Assembly: GCA_000333855.2 (NCBI GenBank)
Contig: CM007348.1
Span: forward strand, 530,093-594,092
Origin: Endotrypanum monterogeii
Taxonomy: Eukaryota > Euglenozoa > Kinetoplastea > Trypanosomatida > Trypanosomatidae
Reading direction: 5' to 3'
Length of the DNA stretch: 64,000 nucleotides
The notes beneath the pieces are model-generated. The model made no database searches. It was given only the letters and a program-made list of their open reading frames with translations, and was not told where the DNA came from. Of the stretch, positions 35,099 to 44,200 are shown piece after piece. The translations under genes were made by a program, and so were the position numbers. The stretch's first letter is position 1; every line of letters starts with the position of its first letter.

Positions 35099-37690
35099 CT
35101 AACGGTCCTCGCGATGACCACGACCCCCACGACCACCACGCCCCCCACGACCCCCACGACCCCCACGACCCCCACGACCAGTACCGCCTATGCGGTAGAA
35201 ATTTCCAACACGGCCGCGCACCTCCTCGCAGAGTGGGCTGAGGCCCGGATCACAAAAGATGCAAGCAACAACACGTTCCTTGCGGTTCGGCAAAACACTC
35301 TTCCCCTCTGGAAACATAATGTCTAAGCAGTTGGCCGCACACTCAGCGCATTCCTCGGAGGTGACGTAAACCCGTTGTGCCGTCGGCGGTAGCTTAACCA
35401 TCATGGGGCATTTATTGCAGCAAACCTTCCACTGGCCGGCTGTTCGAGGAACGAATGCCATGCTGCCAGCGCAGGAGCCGTCCACGCAATCACAGACATA
35501 GTTCCTGGCAAGAGAGTGCTCGCACGTCGGGTGGCGGCACTCGTCACAGGCCATATGCCGTGTGGATGGTGCCGCTGCCCTTGCACCGTTGCCCTGATGG
35601 TGGTGCTGCGTGGCGGGGCGCATGTTCTCGAATGGCGGATTATTGTAGCAGTTGGGGCAAATCGGAAAAGACTTACCCCCCTCGATATGGCAGATGACCA
35701 GTTCAAAGTTGTCGATGGGGCACTTGAAGCTGGAATATTGCTTAACGGTGCCACCCTGCGGCAAACTAAACGTGATCTCGCAGTAGGGGCAATAAAGACG
35801 TTGAGGGCGGGTGTCGAGGTGCTTCAGGTATCGCATGCAATTTCCACATCGCGTGATGGGCTTCCCGGTTGCCGAAATGGCAGAGAAAGAGGCGCCCATG
35901 AGGGCATCGAAGGTATCGATGTGCTCCTTGAAGAACTTAAACTTGGCAAAGAACAGGTCAAGCGAGTAGCTGAGCACGTCATTGAGTTGCGCGCGGCCCT
36001 CTGCGATGTGGGTGACGTACTCCTCCACGCGGCTGCGGACAAGTGGCAGCACCAGCTCCGGGTCAATAGTCTTGATGCCGTGAATCAAAACGATGCCCAG
36101 CTTCGATGGCTTCATGACACGCCCTGCCTGTACACTGCAGTACCCCCGCTCTACGATATTATTAATGTGAGTAGAGATGGACGCGTCCGTCCCGATCCCG
36201 TTCTTCTCCATCAACTCGATCAAATCAGACTCCGTCAGGTACGGCGGAGGCTGTGTCTGTCCCGCCTGTAGGCGCACATCGGACAGCTGAAAAGCATCGC
36301 CCTTGTTGACACCAGTTGGCATCTTGTCATCCTCCACACGGGCGTGTGGCATGATCTCCGTGAAGCCGGGGCTCACAACTACCTTGCCCGAGATGCTGAA
36401 GTGCTCGCCACCAAGGTCGATGGTGATCCTTGTCCTGAGCAACTGGCAGTCCGGTGCCACAGAGGCGATAAAGTGCCGCGTGATGTACTCGAAAATGCGC
36501 CACTCATCCCCGGACAGCTCACCAGGAGATGCACCCCGCATTGGTGTGATTGGCGGGTGATCCCCGGCGTCCTTGCCTGCCTTGGGTCGCACATGCCCTT
36601 GTTCTAGGAGGTTGGTGACGTATGCGCCCCAAATAGAGCTGTTTTTGTGCTGAGCGAGGGTTCCGGAAAGGTTGAAGGAGGGCGGATACGCGGTGGACTC
36701 GGTACGAGGATACGAAATGTAGCCGCGGATATACAAGTTCTCTGCAATGCTCATCACGTAGTGAGGGCCGATACCGAGAGCCTTGCTCGCGACCTTCATG
36801 AGATCCACTGTATTCAACCCCGTTGGTCGTGAACGCGTGTCCTTGGTGACAGATACGTCTGTGACAGTGGCGACCTTGCCATTCTTAGTGATGCGCTGAA
36901 GCATCAATCGCGCCATCGTCTCATCAAAAAGACGCCGGCGCTCCCACTCAAACTGAAGGAGTACCCCGCCGCGTGAAGCGACTGGGACCAGACGCCAAAA
37001 ATTCTCCGGCTTAAAACTGAGGATCTCATCGTGGCGCTGCACACAGAAGCCGAGCGTGGGTGTCTGACATGGGCCGTAGCTGATGACACTTGCATCTAAG
37101 TCGCCGTACTTTCCCTGGAAGTACTTCGTTTGAAAGCGGGTGAATGCCACGCCAACCTTGAGGTCCAACTCCTGGCGGCACGTCACTGCATCGCTGATGT
37201 TCTTGTTCGGCCGCCCAAGGTGATAAAACGCATGAAAAATCTCCTCGCTGGTGATGGCCGAAAAGTGGGCACGGAAGATGTTGTTATGACTATACACCTC
37301 ACGCTGAACGACCTGCATCACCTCAAAGCAGATGTTCTCTCCCTCTCGATCGCAGTCCAGCCACAACACCAGCGTATCACAGCCTTGCGCCTCATGTTGG
37401 AGGTGATGAGTCACCTTCCCTGAGGTATCCTTCCAGGTGACAGGTGCGGTGAAGAGCTGCTCCTCCTCGGTGCGATCCCAGCTCTGGTGCTGTGAAGTGA
37501 AATCGCAGGAGAAGACATGGCCGGTCGTACTCGTCACCTTGAAGTGAGCCGGGAAGCCCATGAAGCTGCCCGTGTACTCGTACACAGGCAGCGCACGGGT
37601 GCGGCGCGAGCACCTTCCTTCACTTAAGATAGTCGCGATGCTCTCTGCCAGCGACGGCTTCTCAGCCACCATCAACACATTGCGGCGCAT
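35099..37690 (-). CDS. TOP3B: DNA topoisomerase III beta
   Basis: Type IA topoisomerase that passes single strands; in animals the beta form also acts on RNA with TDRD3. The 863-residue protein begins MRRNVLMVAEKPSLAESIA, the Toprim start typical of the beta form. It keeps the acidic Toprim triad region LWLDCDREGENI and the catalytic motif ISYPRTES with Tyr327. Several Cys-rich zinc modules follow at about 610-830, for example CGNC...CPYC, CPIC-like and CDCVDGSC. The tail is a run of RGG repeats (last 30 residues), coded by a CCCCACGAC minisatellite at 35112-35180. TOP3-alpha has a different N-terminus and no RGG box, so beta is favoured. The frame is open 72 codons upstream, but the ATG at 37690 fits the family start. 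Confidence 0.95.
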   Translation of the reverse strand: MRRNVLMVAEKPSLAESIATILSEGRCSRRTRALPVYEYTGSFMGFPAHFKVTSTTGHVFSCDFTSQHQSWDRTEEEQLFTAPVTWKDTSGKVTHHLQHEAQGCDTLVLWLDCDREGENICFEVMQVVQREVYSHNNIFRAHFSAITSEEIFHAFYHLGRPNKNISDAVTCRQELDLKVGVAFTRFQTKYFQGKYGDLDASVISYGPCQTPTLGFCVQRHDEILSFKPENFWRLVPVASRGGVLLQFEWERRRLFDETMARLMLQRITKNGKVATVTDVSVTKDTRSRPTGLNTVDLMKVASKALGIGPHYVMSIAENLYIRGYISYPRTESTAYPPSFNLSGTLAQHKNSSIWGAYVTNLLEQGHVRPKAGKDAGDHPPITPMRGASPGELSGDEWRIFEYITRHFIASVAPDCQLLRTRITIDLGGEHFSISGKVVVSPGFTEIMPHARVEDDKMPTGVNKGDAFQLSDVRLQAGQTQPPPYLTESDLIELMEKNGIGTDASISTHINNIVERGYCSVQAGRVMKPSKLGIVLIHGIKTIDPELVLPLVRSRVEEYVTHIAEGRAQLNDVLSYSLDLFFAKFKFFKEHIDTFDALMGASFSAISATGKPITRCGNCMRYLKHLDTRPQRLYCPYCEITFSLPQGGTVKQYSSFKCPIDNFELVICHIEGGKSFPICPNCYNNPPFENMRPATQHHHQGNGARAAAPSTRHMACDECRHPTCEHSLARNYVCDCVDGSCAGSMAFVPRTAGQWKVCCNKCPMMVKLPPTAQRVYVTSEECAECAANCLDIMFPEGKSVLPNRKERVVACIFCDPGLSPLCEEVRGRVGNFYRIGGTGRGGRGGRGGRGGRGGRGGRGHREDR
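35112..35180 (+). repeat. 9-bp minisatellite coding the RGG tail of TOP3B
   Basis: CCCCACGAC-type units on the plus strand; on the minus strand they read Gly-Arg-Gly. Two units are variant, so the array is imperfect. Confidence 0.9.
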
Positions 37691-38464
37691 TACACCCCCG
37701 GCACGTAAACTTTTTGGATCGAAAATAGCCACCACCACCCTCGTGTGAAACGATGCGTGAGTTACTATGTTGAAAGTATTCCCAACAACGACAGACAAGA
37801 ACAGAATGCACGAGAAAGACAGACTTGAGGGAAGAAGGTGGGACATACGAGATGTTCGAGGCGATGATACGCAGCAAGATAGCCATCGAATCACTGACAA
37901 GGACATGACCTACACACACGCAAGGAAACGCGCCCATGCACGGAAGGTTGAAAGGCTGGGAAATGAAGCGGGGGGAGGAGAAAGGGGGAGGGGGGGGCGG
38001 CGGCTTGCAAATTTTCCGTGCGTAATGTGATTGCAGTGCAACGGCTCTCTGCAGGGATTCGAGAAAGGCCACGCGACAGGATCGCAGCGACAACTTGACA
38101 GACTCACAAATTGCGAACCCTTAGAATAACCTCTCGTACTCCTCTCTCTCTTTCCTTTGTTTTTTTTTTTCTGTGACGGTGCCGAAGGACTCACTGACGC
38201 GCAGTTGCAAAAAAAAAAGGATTAAATATTTCTTTTTTGCAAACAAAAAAAGGAAAAAGTGACCTCTGAGTGAAAGCAGGGTGATAAAGATCTGTAGACC
38301 CCCTATCCAGGGGGGGGGGCGGGGTATGCCCTACCATCGTCGGAAGGCGCGCGCGCTGCTCTTGCAGGAGCTTCGTTGGAGAGAGAAAGATGACGGGAAC
38401 AAAGGGAAAAAGTATGCGGAAGGGTGATGGCGGTGTCTCACGGCGGCATCGTCGGCAAATCGCC
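37691..38464. other. Spacer between TRIP13 and TOP3B genes
   Basis: No gene seen. This is the only spacer without a TA, TG or CA dinucleotide tract. It has the TOP3B splice tract at 37970-37997, CT-rich and T-rich runs at about 38140-38170, and a G10 run at about 38310. Confidence 0.7.
37970..37997 (-). promoter_or_regulatory. Polypyrimidine trans-splicing tract, TOP3B
   Basis: 28 uninterrupted pyrimidines on the coding strand, about 280 bases upstream of the ATG at 37690. Confidence 0.6.
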
Positions 38465-40216
38465 TCAGAGACCGCTTTGGGCGTCGGGATCGGCTGAGGC
38501 CGCAGCGTCCTGGGCAACCTTGAGCAACGCCTCTAGAAACTCAGACAACGGCAGCGGTGAGCTGAAGTCCGCACCCCCACGACCCCTGCACACCGACCCG
38601 CTGCCGCTGTAGCCGCTAAAAGAGGCGTTAGACATGCAAGCACCGTAAGCCAGGAAAGCCAACTTCTTCAGGGTTCGGCCGTTCAATCCCACGCACATAT
38701 CTGCAATATGACGAAGCAAAGTACTTAGGGTGAACGCTGGCCCAGATAAGGGGTGCGACGAACATTGGTTATGAACTACCCGGGGCGCACACGTTGCCCC
38801 TGCAATCGTAGATGACGGCGGCGGCATCTTCGTCTGTGGCAAGGGCTTATCACACTCGCTAGACGCGCCGAGCTGTGGAGTTACCTCGCCGCCCCGCATG
38901 CACGCAGTGTCGGTGATGCCCCTGCTGCCATCCAAAACGTAAACCCCAGCGTGGCCAAAAGCACTCACGTTGTCCACGTCAGCTTTTTGGACATCGTAGC
39001 AAGTCTCGTGCAGACCAGAGCGCGAGCCTGGTTCATCGGGCAACACCGACGTCCCAACTTGCGGAGCAGCCACCAAGTGCCTTTCCAGCAACTCCTGGAC
39101 GCTTGCATGGAGAATGAAAAAGCGGGCCTGGGCCCCTGGAGGACCGACAAACACGCGCTTGTCTGCCCTACTCAAGAGTGCTTCATCAATCGCTGCCGTC
39201 AAGTTAGTGGTGGCGAAGACAATGATGTTCTCACAGTTCTGCAGTCGGTCTATCTGCGTGAGCAACGCGTTCACCACACGTATAGAGTCTGAAGGCTCGT
39301 TGCCTTTCATAGCAGCAGTGCGCGCTGCTGCCAGACTTTCAACCTCATCCATCATACAGCACACCAAGCAGTCCTTGTCGTCAGCGATGCGGTGCACTTG
39401 CTCGAATAGCTGCATGACCCGTTTGCCGCTCTCGCTGAACCAGCGACTGAACAGGCTGTGGGCGTTGATCTCCAATAGGCACGCGCGAGCATACACAGAA
39501 GAGGTGAGTCGTATGGCTACCTTCTGAGCCAATGCGCGACACAGAGACGTCTTACCTGTGCCCGGTGGACCATAAAAAAGAACCAGTCGATTCCAGCTTA
39601 CAAAATTGGGGTTCACCCCAGCATGAGCGAAGCGCATGGCAGTGTCTACATAACTCACTATGTCCCGCTTGAACGCGATCGATGCCGCCTCGCTTTCGCC
39701 GTAGTGCAAAGACTCCCACTGACCCTCGAGTGAGATGTGCGGCAGGGGTGTCAAAGTGAATGAGGCGCTCTCATCGCCATCGTCGCCCTGTATGTCATCG
39801 CCCCTGGCCCACGTTGGCAGAGACGCCTGTGTGACCGGAGCAGAGGTAGCAGTGGAGGTTGGCGCACGGGTTACTTCACCATGCAGTCGGTACAGGCGGA
39901 TGCCGAAGTGAACCTGCTCTAGATTTATCCAGAGACACCCTGTCGGGAAGGAGACATCGCAGATCCTCACAGACACTACATCGTCTCTGAGCAGGGGTGG
40001 TGCATCTGCCAGCGAAATCATGGACCCAGGGAGAAATGGGGGCACGTGGCCCTCGCCTAGCCGCCGACTGGCTTGCACGCGCACATAGGATCGAACGAGG
40101 CAGATCAGCTCAGGCCAGGCAACGGTGTCGGTTGTGGTCCTCACCTCAACCACGATAAAGAACTGTGTTGGCTCGTCGCTGGGCGAAAAGGGAGATGATG
40201 TCGATTGGCGACGCAT
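38465..40216 (-). CDS. TRIP13: TRIP13/PCH2 AAA+ ATPase
   Basis: Hexameric AAA+ remodeller that unfolds HORMA-domain proteins such as MAD2 and meiotic axis proteins in other eukaryotes. The 583-residue protein has an N-terminal substrate-recognition region (1-150) and then the ATPase core: VSWNRLVLFYGPPGTGKTS with Lys222 (Walker A), EINAHSLFSRWFSESGK, CCMMDEVESL with Asp290-Glu291 (Walker B), RVVNALLTQID, and sensor-1 FATTN. The sensor-2 region is NGRTLKKLAFLAYG. These match TRIP13 closely. An insertion of about 110 residues, Ser/Pro/Cys-rich, separates the large ATPase lobe from the sensor-2 helix region. A GTG lies eight codons upstream, but ATG 40216 is the first real start after the splice tract. 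Confidence 0.95.
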   Translation of the reverse strand: MRRQSTSSPFSPSDEPTQFFIVVEVRTTTDTVAWPELICLVRSYVRVQASRRLGEGHVPPFLPGSMISLADAPPLLRDDVVSVRICDVSFPTGCLWINLEQVHFGIRLYRLHGEVTRAPTSTATSAPVTQASLPTWARGDDIQGDDGDESASFTLTPLPHISLEGQWESLHYGESEAASIAFKRDIVSYVDTAMRFAHAGVNPNFVSWNRLVLFYGPPGTGKTSLCRALAQKVAIRLTSSVYARACLLEINAHSLFSRWFSESGKRVMQLFEQVHRIADDKDCLVCCMMDEVESLAAARTAAMKGNEPSDSIRVVNALLTQIDRLQNCENIIVFATTNLTAAIDEALLSRADKRVFVGPPGAQARFFILHASVQELLERHLVAAPQVGTSVLPDEPGSRSGLHETCYDVQKADVDNVSAFGHAGVYVLDGSRGITDTACMRGGEVTPQLGASSECDKPLPQTKMPPPSSTIAGATCAPRVVHNQCSSHPLSGPAFTLSTLLRHIADMCVGLNGRTLKKLAFLAYGACMSNASFSGYSGSGSVCRGRGGADFSSPLPLSEFLEALLKVAQDAAASADPDAQSGL

Positions 40217-40327
40217 TATCGCAGGCGGCAATACTGTCACTTCTGCTCAATATGAGTGTCCTTTGAAATGCTGCTCCACTCCACACAAAGCACGGCAGTG
40301 TAACAAAGAAATACGGGAAACCTCTGT

Positions 40328-40346
40328 AAAGGAGAAGTGGGAGGGA
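40328..40346 (-). promoter_or_regulatory. Polypyrimidine trans-splicing tract, TRIP13
   Basis: Pyrimidine-rich on the coding strand with a single A; about 110 bases upstream of the start. Shorter than those of its neighbours. Confidence 0.45.
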
Positions 40347-40360
40347 CACGGGCACTAAGA

Positions 40361-40366
<6 letters not shown>

Positions 40367-40404
<38 letters not shown>
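40367..40404. repeat. (AT)n microsatellite
   Basis: Nineteen AT units followed by GTATGTGCGTGTGTGT. Confidence 0.95.
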
Positions 40405-40410
<6 letters not shown>

Positions 40411-40461
40411 GCGTGTGTGTTGTTCTGTGTATCTCTAGTACAGTAAGTCGTCGTGTAGGAG

Positions 40462-40475
40462 GACGTACGTACGTC
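40462..40475. repeat. 14-bp perfect palindrome
   Basis: GACGTACGTACGTC, lying between GTAAGT (40443-40448) and its complement ACTTAC (40484-40489), 25 bases before the N run. Confidence 0.8.
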
Positions 40476-40498
40476 TCTTACGTACTTACCCGTTAAAA

Positions 40499-40585
40499 NN
40501 NNNNNNNNNNNNNNNNNNNNNNNNNNNNNNNNNNNNNNNNNNNNNNNNNNNNNNNNNNNNNNNNNNNNNNNNNNNNNNNNNNNNN
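40499..40585. other. Assembly gap (87 N)
   Basis: Run of N bordered on the right by TA-rich repeats. The sequence is unknown; the reading frame that spans it is not a gene. Confidence 0.98.
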
Positions 40586-40623
40586 TATATAATGTGTATA
40601 TATATATATATATATATAATGTG

Positions 40624-40646
<23 letters not shown>
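40586..40646. repeat. Two AATGTG(TA)n units
   Basis: The block AATGTG followed by a TA run occurs twice in direct orientation, then a T9 run. More copies may be hidden in the adjacent gap. Confidence 0.85.
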
Positions 40647-40654
<8 letters not shown>

Positions 40655-41103
40655 GAGGACGGATTGTTTTGACTAGAAATTGCAGTTCGTCCGAACAGCC
40701 CCAGATCTCGACCGTCGTGAAAGGAAAGTTATTCGATAAACATAGAGGCAAAAAATAACACCATTGCAACATGAGGGGAACCGCCGACATCAGAAAAAAA
40801 ATGAGGCGTGTGTGCGTACGTGTGTGTTGAGGAGAAAGGGCGGATACAGGAAACTCTCCTCGAAAGCCATTGACCACAACGTCCATTTTTTTTTTCTTAA
40901 TCGCTGTATTTTGATGTGGTGATGAGCGCACCCCTCCCCTCCTCCCACCCCTTCACCTCGGAGCAGTCAGTGATGGAGGCCACTGTACCTCTGAAGCAAT
41001 CTGTAGCAAGCAAACAACAGCCCACACATTCACACAAATAAATGAAGCACACAAAGAGCGGGGTCACTCAGTTCCCCCTCCGCCGTGCCCTACCCAAAAG
41101 ATA

Positions 41104-41127
41104 ATATATATATATATATATATATAT
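41104..41127. repeat. (TA)n microsatellite
   Basis: Twelve TA units directly left of a C-run and the hairpin at 41134. Confidence 0.9.
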
Positions 41128-41133
41128 CCCCCC

Positions 41134-41165
41134 CCATTCGGTAGCAAGCGTATGGCACCGAATGG
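41134..41165. repeat. Perfect 9-bp stem-loop
   Basis: CCATTCGGT (41134-41142) pairs with ACCGAATGG (41157-41165) across a 14-base loop. On the coding strand it lies about 130 bases after the stop of the giant protein gene, so it may form in its 3' UTR. Confidence 0.75.
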
Positions 41166-41292
41166 TCATCTTGCAGAGTGACTGCTCCCGACAAGCGGGG
41201 GGGTAAGGTGTCATTGCACCTTCCAAAAAGGGAAGCACACTGCCTCGGGTGGCCTGTGGATTAGCTACTTATGCAGGAACGTGACATCCGTC

Positions 41293-44200
41293 TCACGACG
41301 GCGGAGAGGAGATCGGCAGCGACCCCGTAGCGCCTGCCGTTGATGCAGTGGCCTCCTCTAACGCCTCCAGATGCGATCGCATCCACTCAGCCACTGCATC
41401 CACATCGCCCTCCTTCGTCGCTGTCGTCCAGGTGTCGCTAAACAAGAGAGAGAACTGACCCGCAGACTGCGCTGCCCAGTTGAAGCTGTGCTGTAGCTCT
41501 GTCACCCACGAAAGCCGTACCGCCGACGCGCATCCCCTTGGCGCCGAGGACGGCTCACTCGCACCGTCGGCAGGGTCGAAAACGATGGCGGCACACCATG
41601 ACTCGACGCAGCCCTTCACGCGACACCAAAAGCACGCGTCTTCGACGAAAAGCCTCGGGATGGCCTCCAATAATTTGCAGAGACATGCTCCTGCGAGGGG
41701 AACTTCGTCGTCGATGACCACCCGGCGTGATTCATTAGCCGCAGCCCCTGATCCTTTTGATGAAGGAAATGAAACTGAAGGTGTTGCAACACCTCCCTCA
41801 CCAGCGCAGGCAAAAGCAACGGCGCGCTCGAGGAAACGAAAAAACTCATCTCTGAGTAGCGCTCGATACGCCGTCCGACTGTGGTGGTCGGATGCTGTGC
41901 CACACGCCTCCAACACGAGGGTCCAACCCACCGTGTCCAGCGTGGCAATGCGTCCTGTGGCGATTGCCGCCGAGGTGGTGGGGGTTGTACCGCCAAAGAC
42001 GAGAGAGGCCAACAACTGCTCAAATAGTTGCGTCCCCGCACAGTTCACCATAGCGCCGCAGTATAGCGCTGACACCCAAAGCGAGCAGTCGCGAAGGGCG
42101 CGATCATCCTCTTCGTGGAGAAGACGGCGGGCGAGGTCGCCCCAGACCTGTCGCAGTTGCGACGGTGCACTCCGTGTTGCAGGCGAGACGGCAGCAGAGC
42201 GGAAGAGAGGCACCGATGCCGCGCTGCCGTTACCCCGCGGGTCTCTCATCTCCCCCACGCGTAGAGACGAGCCCTCAGTCGACGACCGCGGCACCGTGAC
42301 CCCGGCGGGTTGCGGTGCATGACTGTTATCCATACATCGGTGGTGTCGGTCTATCACAGAGGCTGCATCTACACGATCGGCGGGAGAAGAAGCTGTGGCT
42401 CTTGACACTCGATCAGACCCGGTAATTGGCATCGGGAGCAGCGGCAGAAAATCAGCACGCGACAACATTTCCGCTTGATTGTGCCGCTGAAAGCTCATGG
42501 CAGATACGGCGATGGCCTTGAACACAACGTCCAGCATTCCCCACGATATTCTTGATCGCGCATCGCGCAAGTAGTGCGTGAGAGGCAGCAGCGCCATTGA
42601 AAATTCTGAGGCGTTCGCAGCCAAAGTGCACAGATGCAGCCCGTGCCGTGACGCCATGAGACGGTCCATGGCCGCTCGGTGAAGCAGAGACTGGAGTGGG
42701 GCCTGAGACCAGAGGGACTGTGTCGATAACCCTGAGGACTCCGGGACTGCATCGCTGCGGATGCCATGGTTGGCGCTTTCAGACTCCCTCACCTGCACCG
42801 CCGTGGGGGCCGCGGGTGGCAATCCAACGTCAGCGCCAACAGGAGTCGTTGCGGCCGAAGTGACACTAGACCTCCGTTGCAAACGCTGCGTCGATCGTCT
42901 AAGGCCAACTGACACACTTCGTAGAGCGTCCTCGACAGACGACTTGGCGCTGCAGATCAGAGTCAAGCTGAGCAAGCTGGGAAACCGCGGTTTGGTGCAG
43001 CGAAGTACCTCGGCATCAACGTACGGCATCAACCGCGCAACGCTATCGCGAAAGCAGACCAGCAGGGGATCGACGGATACATCCCCTTTGCTGTCGTCGC
43101 GAAGCATGCCAAGTCCAGAAGCAACGCTGCCCTCCATCAGAGACCGCCCGCGCTTCACAGGCGCCACCGCGGCAACCTCCGTATTGATGCTGAAGCAGTC
43201 ATCCAGTGGACCATCATTGACGGCCAGAAGCGCAGGTGCGCGTGGCTCCTCTACATACGATTGCCACGGCATGCGACAAGTGATGACGCCTAGCATCTGC
43301 ATCACCTCTACAGCACTACCATGTTCGCCGTAGGGCACGAAATCCGTAACCGTATCCATTAATGTGGCGTACAAGACTCTGAGCTGGCAGCGCATTCGCC
43401 TCACCTTGTCGCTACGGCGATTGCCCACCTCGACTGCATTGGACACCGCCCCTGTCGATGGTTGCCCAGATGCTGACCATGTGATCGCATCTTCGTAGGC
43501 TGAAAGGAGTTGGTGAAGCTCGTTCGCCACCACAAATACTTTGCAAAATCGCCGGCCATGCTCCTGGTGCGGCGCGACCGCATGCGATATCATCACCACT
43601 TCAGCAACACCGCCATCCCCGTCGGCATTCGGAGCGGTCATCGACCCAGACACTGTCGCCTTCACAGGCGATTCTCCCACGACAACCTCAGCGGTTGCAC
43701 TATTCCCAGATGCGTTGGCTACACGCGCCTGCTGCGTTTTAACAGAATAGAGTGCGATGACAGCCTCGGCGCAGCTCGTGCATAGCCTTGTGAAGAACTG
43801 TTGGAGACGTGATCTGATGAACGATGGCCCGCTGGTGGTGCTACGACCTTCCTCCGTGAAAGGCGAGGTGGTCTCTGGAGTGTCGTCGCAGGATACGGGA
43901 ACCCCGCGGCACGCTTGGGGACTACCGCTAGAGAGCCTTGCTGCTGAACCAGACGCGCTGGAGCAGTAGAGTCTGTCCGGGTTGGCCAAAAAGGCGTGAA
44001 ATGACGAGACAAAGCAGGTGACAATGTGACGAGAATGGCGGCTCGTGAGAAGCGCATCGTGCAATGCGCGTAGCCATGGCGACGGCGCTTCCCGCAGGGA
44101 GCCATCAAGGTGTAGTGCCGATTCGAATGAAGCAACAGTAGAAGACCCTTTTATGGGAGATGACGGCGACGACGGCGTTTCTGCTGTCGCCGCTGGTGAG

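Larger units (their letters stand above)
40217..41292. other. Spacer between giant-protein and TRIP13 genes
   Basis: No gene seen. Contains the TRIP13 splice tract (40328-40346), TA repeats at 40367-40404, a 14-bp palindrome at 40462-40475, an 87-base run of N, repeated TA units at 40586-40646, TA at 41104-41127 and a perfect 9-bp hairpin at 41134-41165. Confidence 0.7.

Noticed and set aside
35516..36271. 251-codon plus-strand frame inside TOP3B
   Set aside because: Shadow of a firmly identified gene; no splice tract for the plus strand and no recognisable motifs.
40146..40931. 261-codon minus-strand frame crossing the N gap
   Set aside because: Translation runs through N and TA repeats and overlaps the TRIP13 start; an artefact of the gap.
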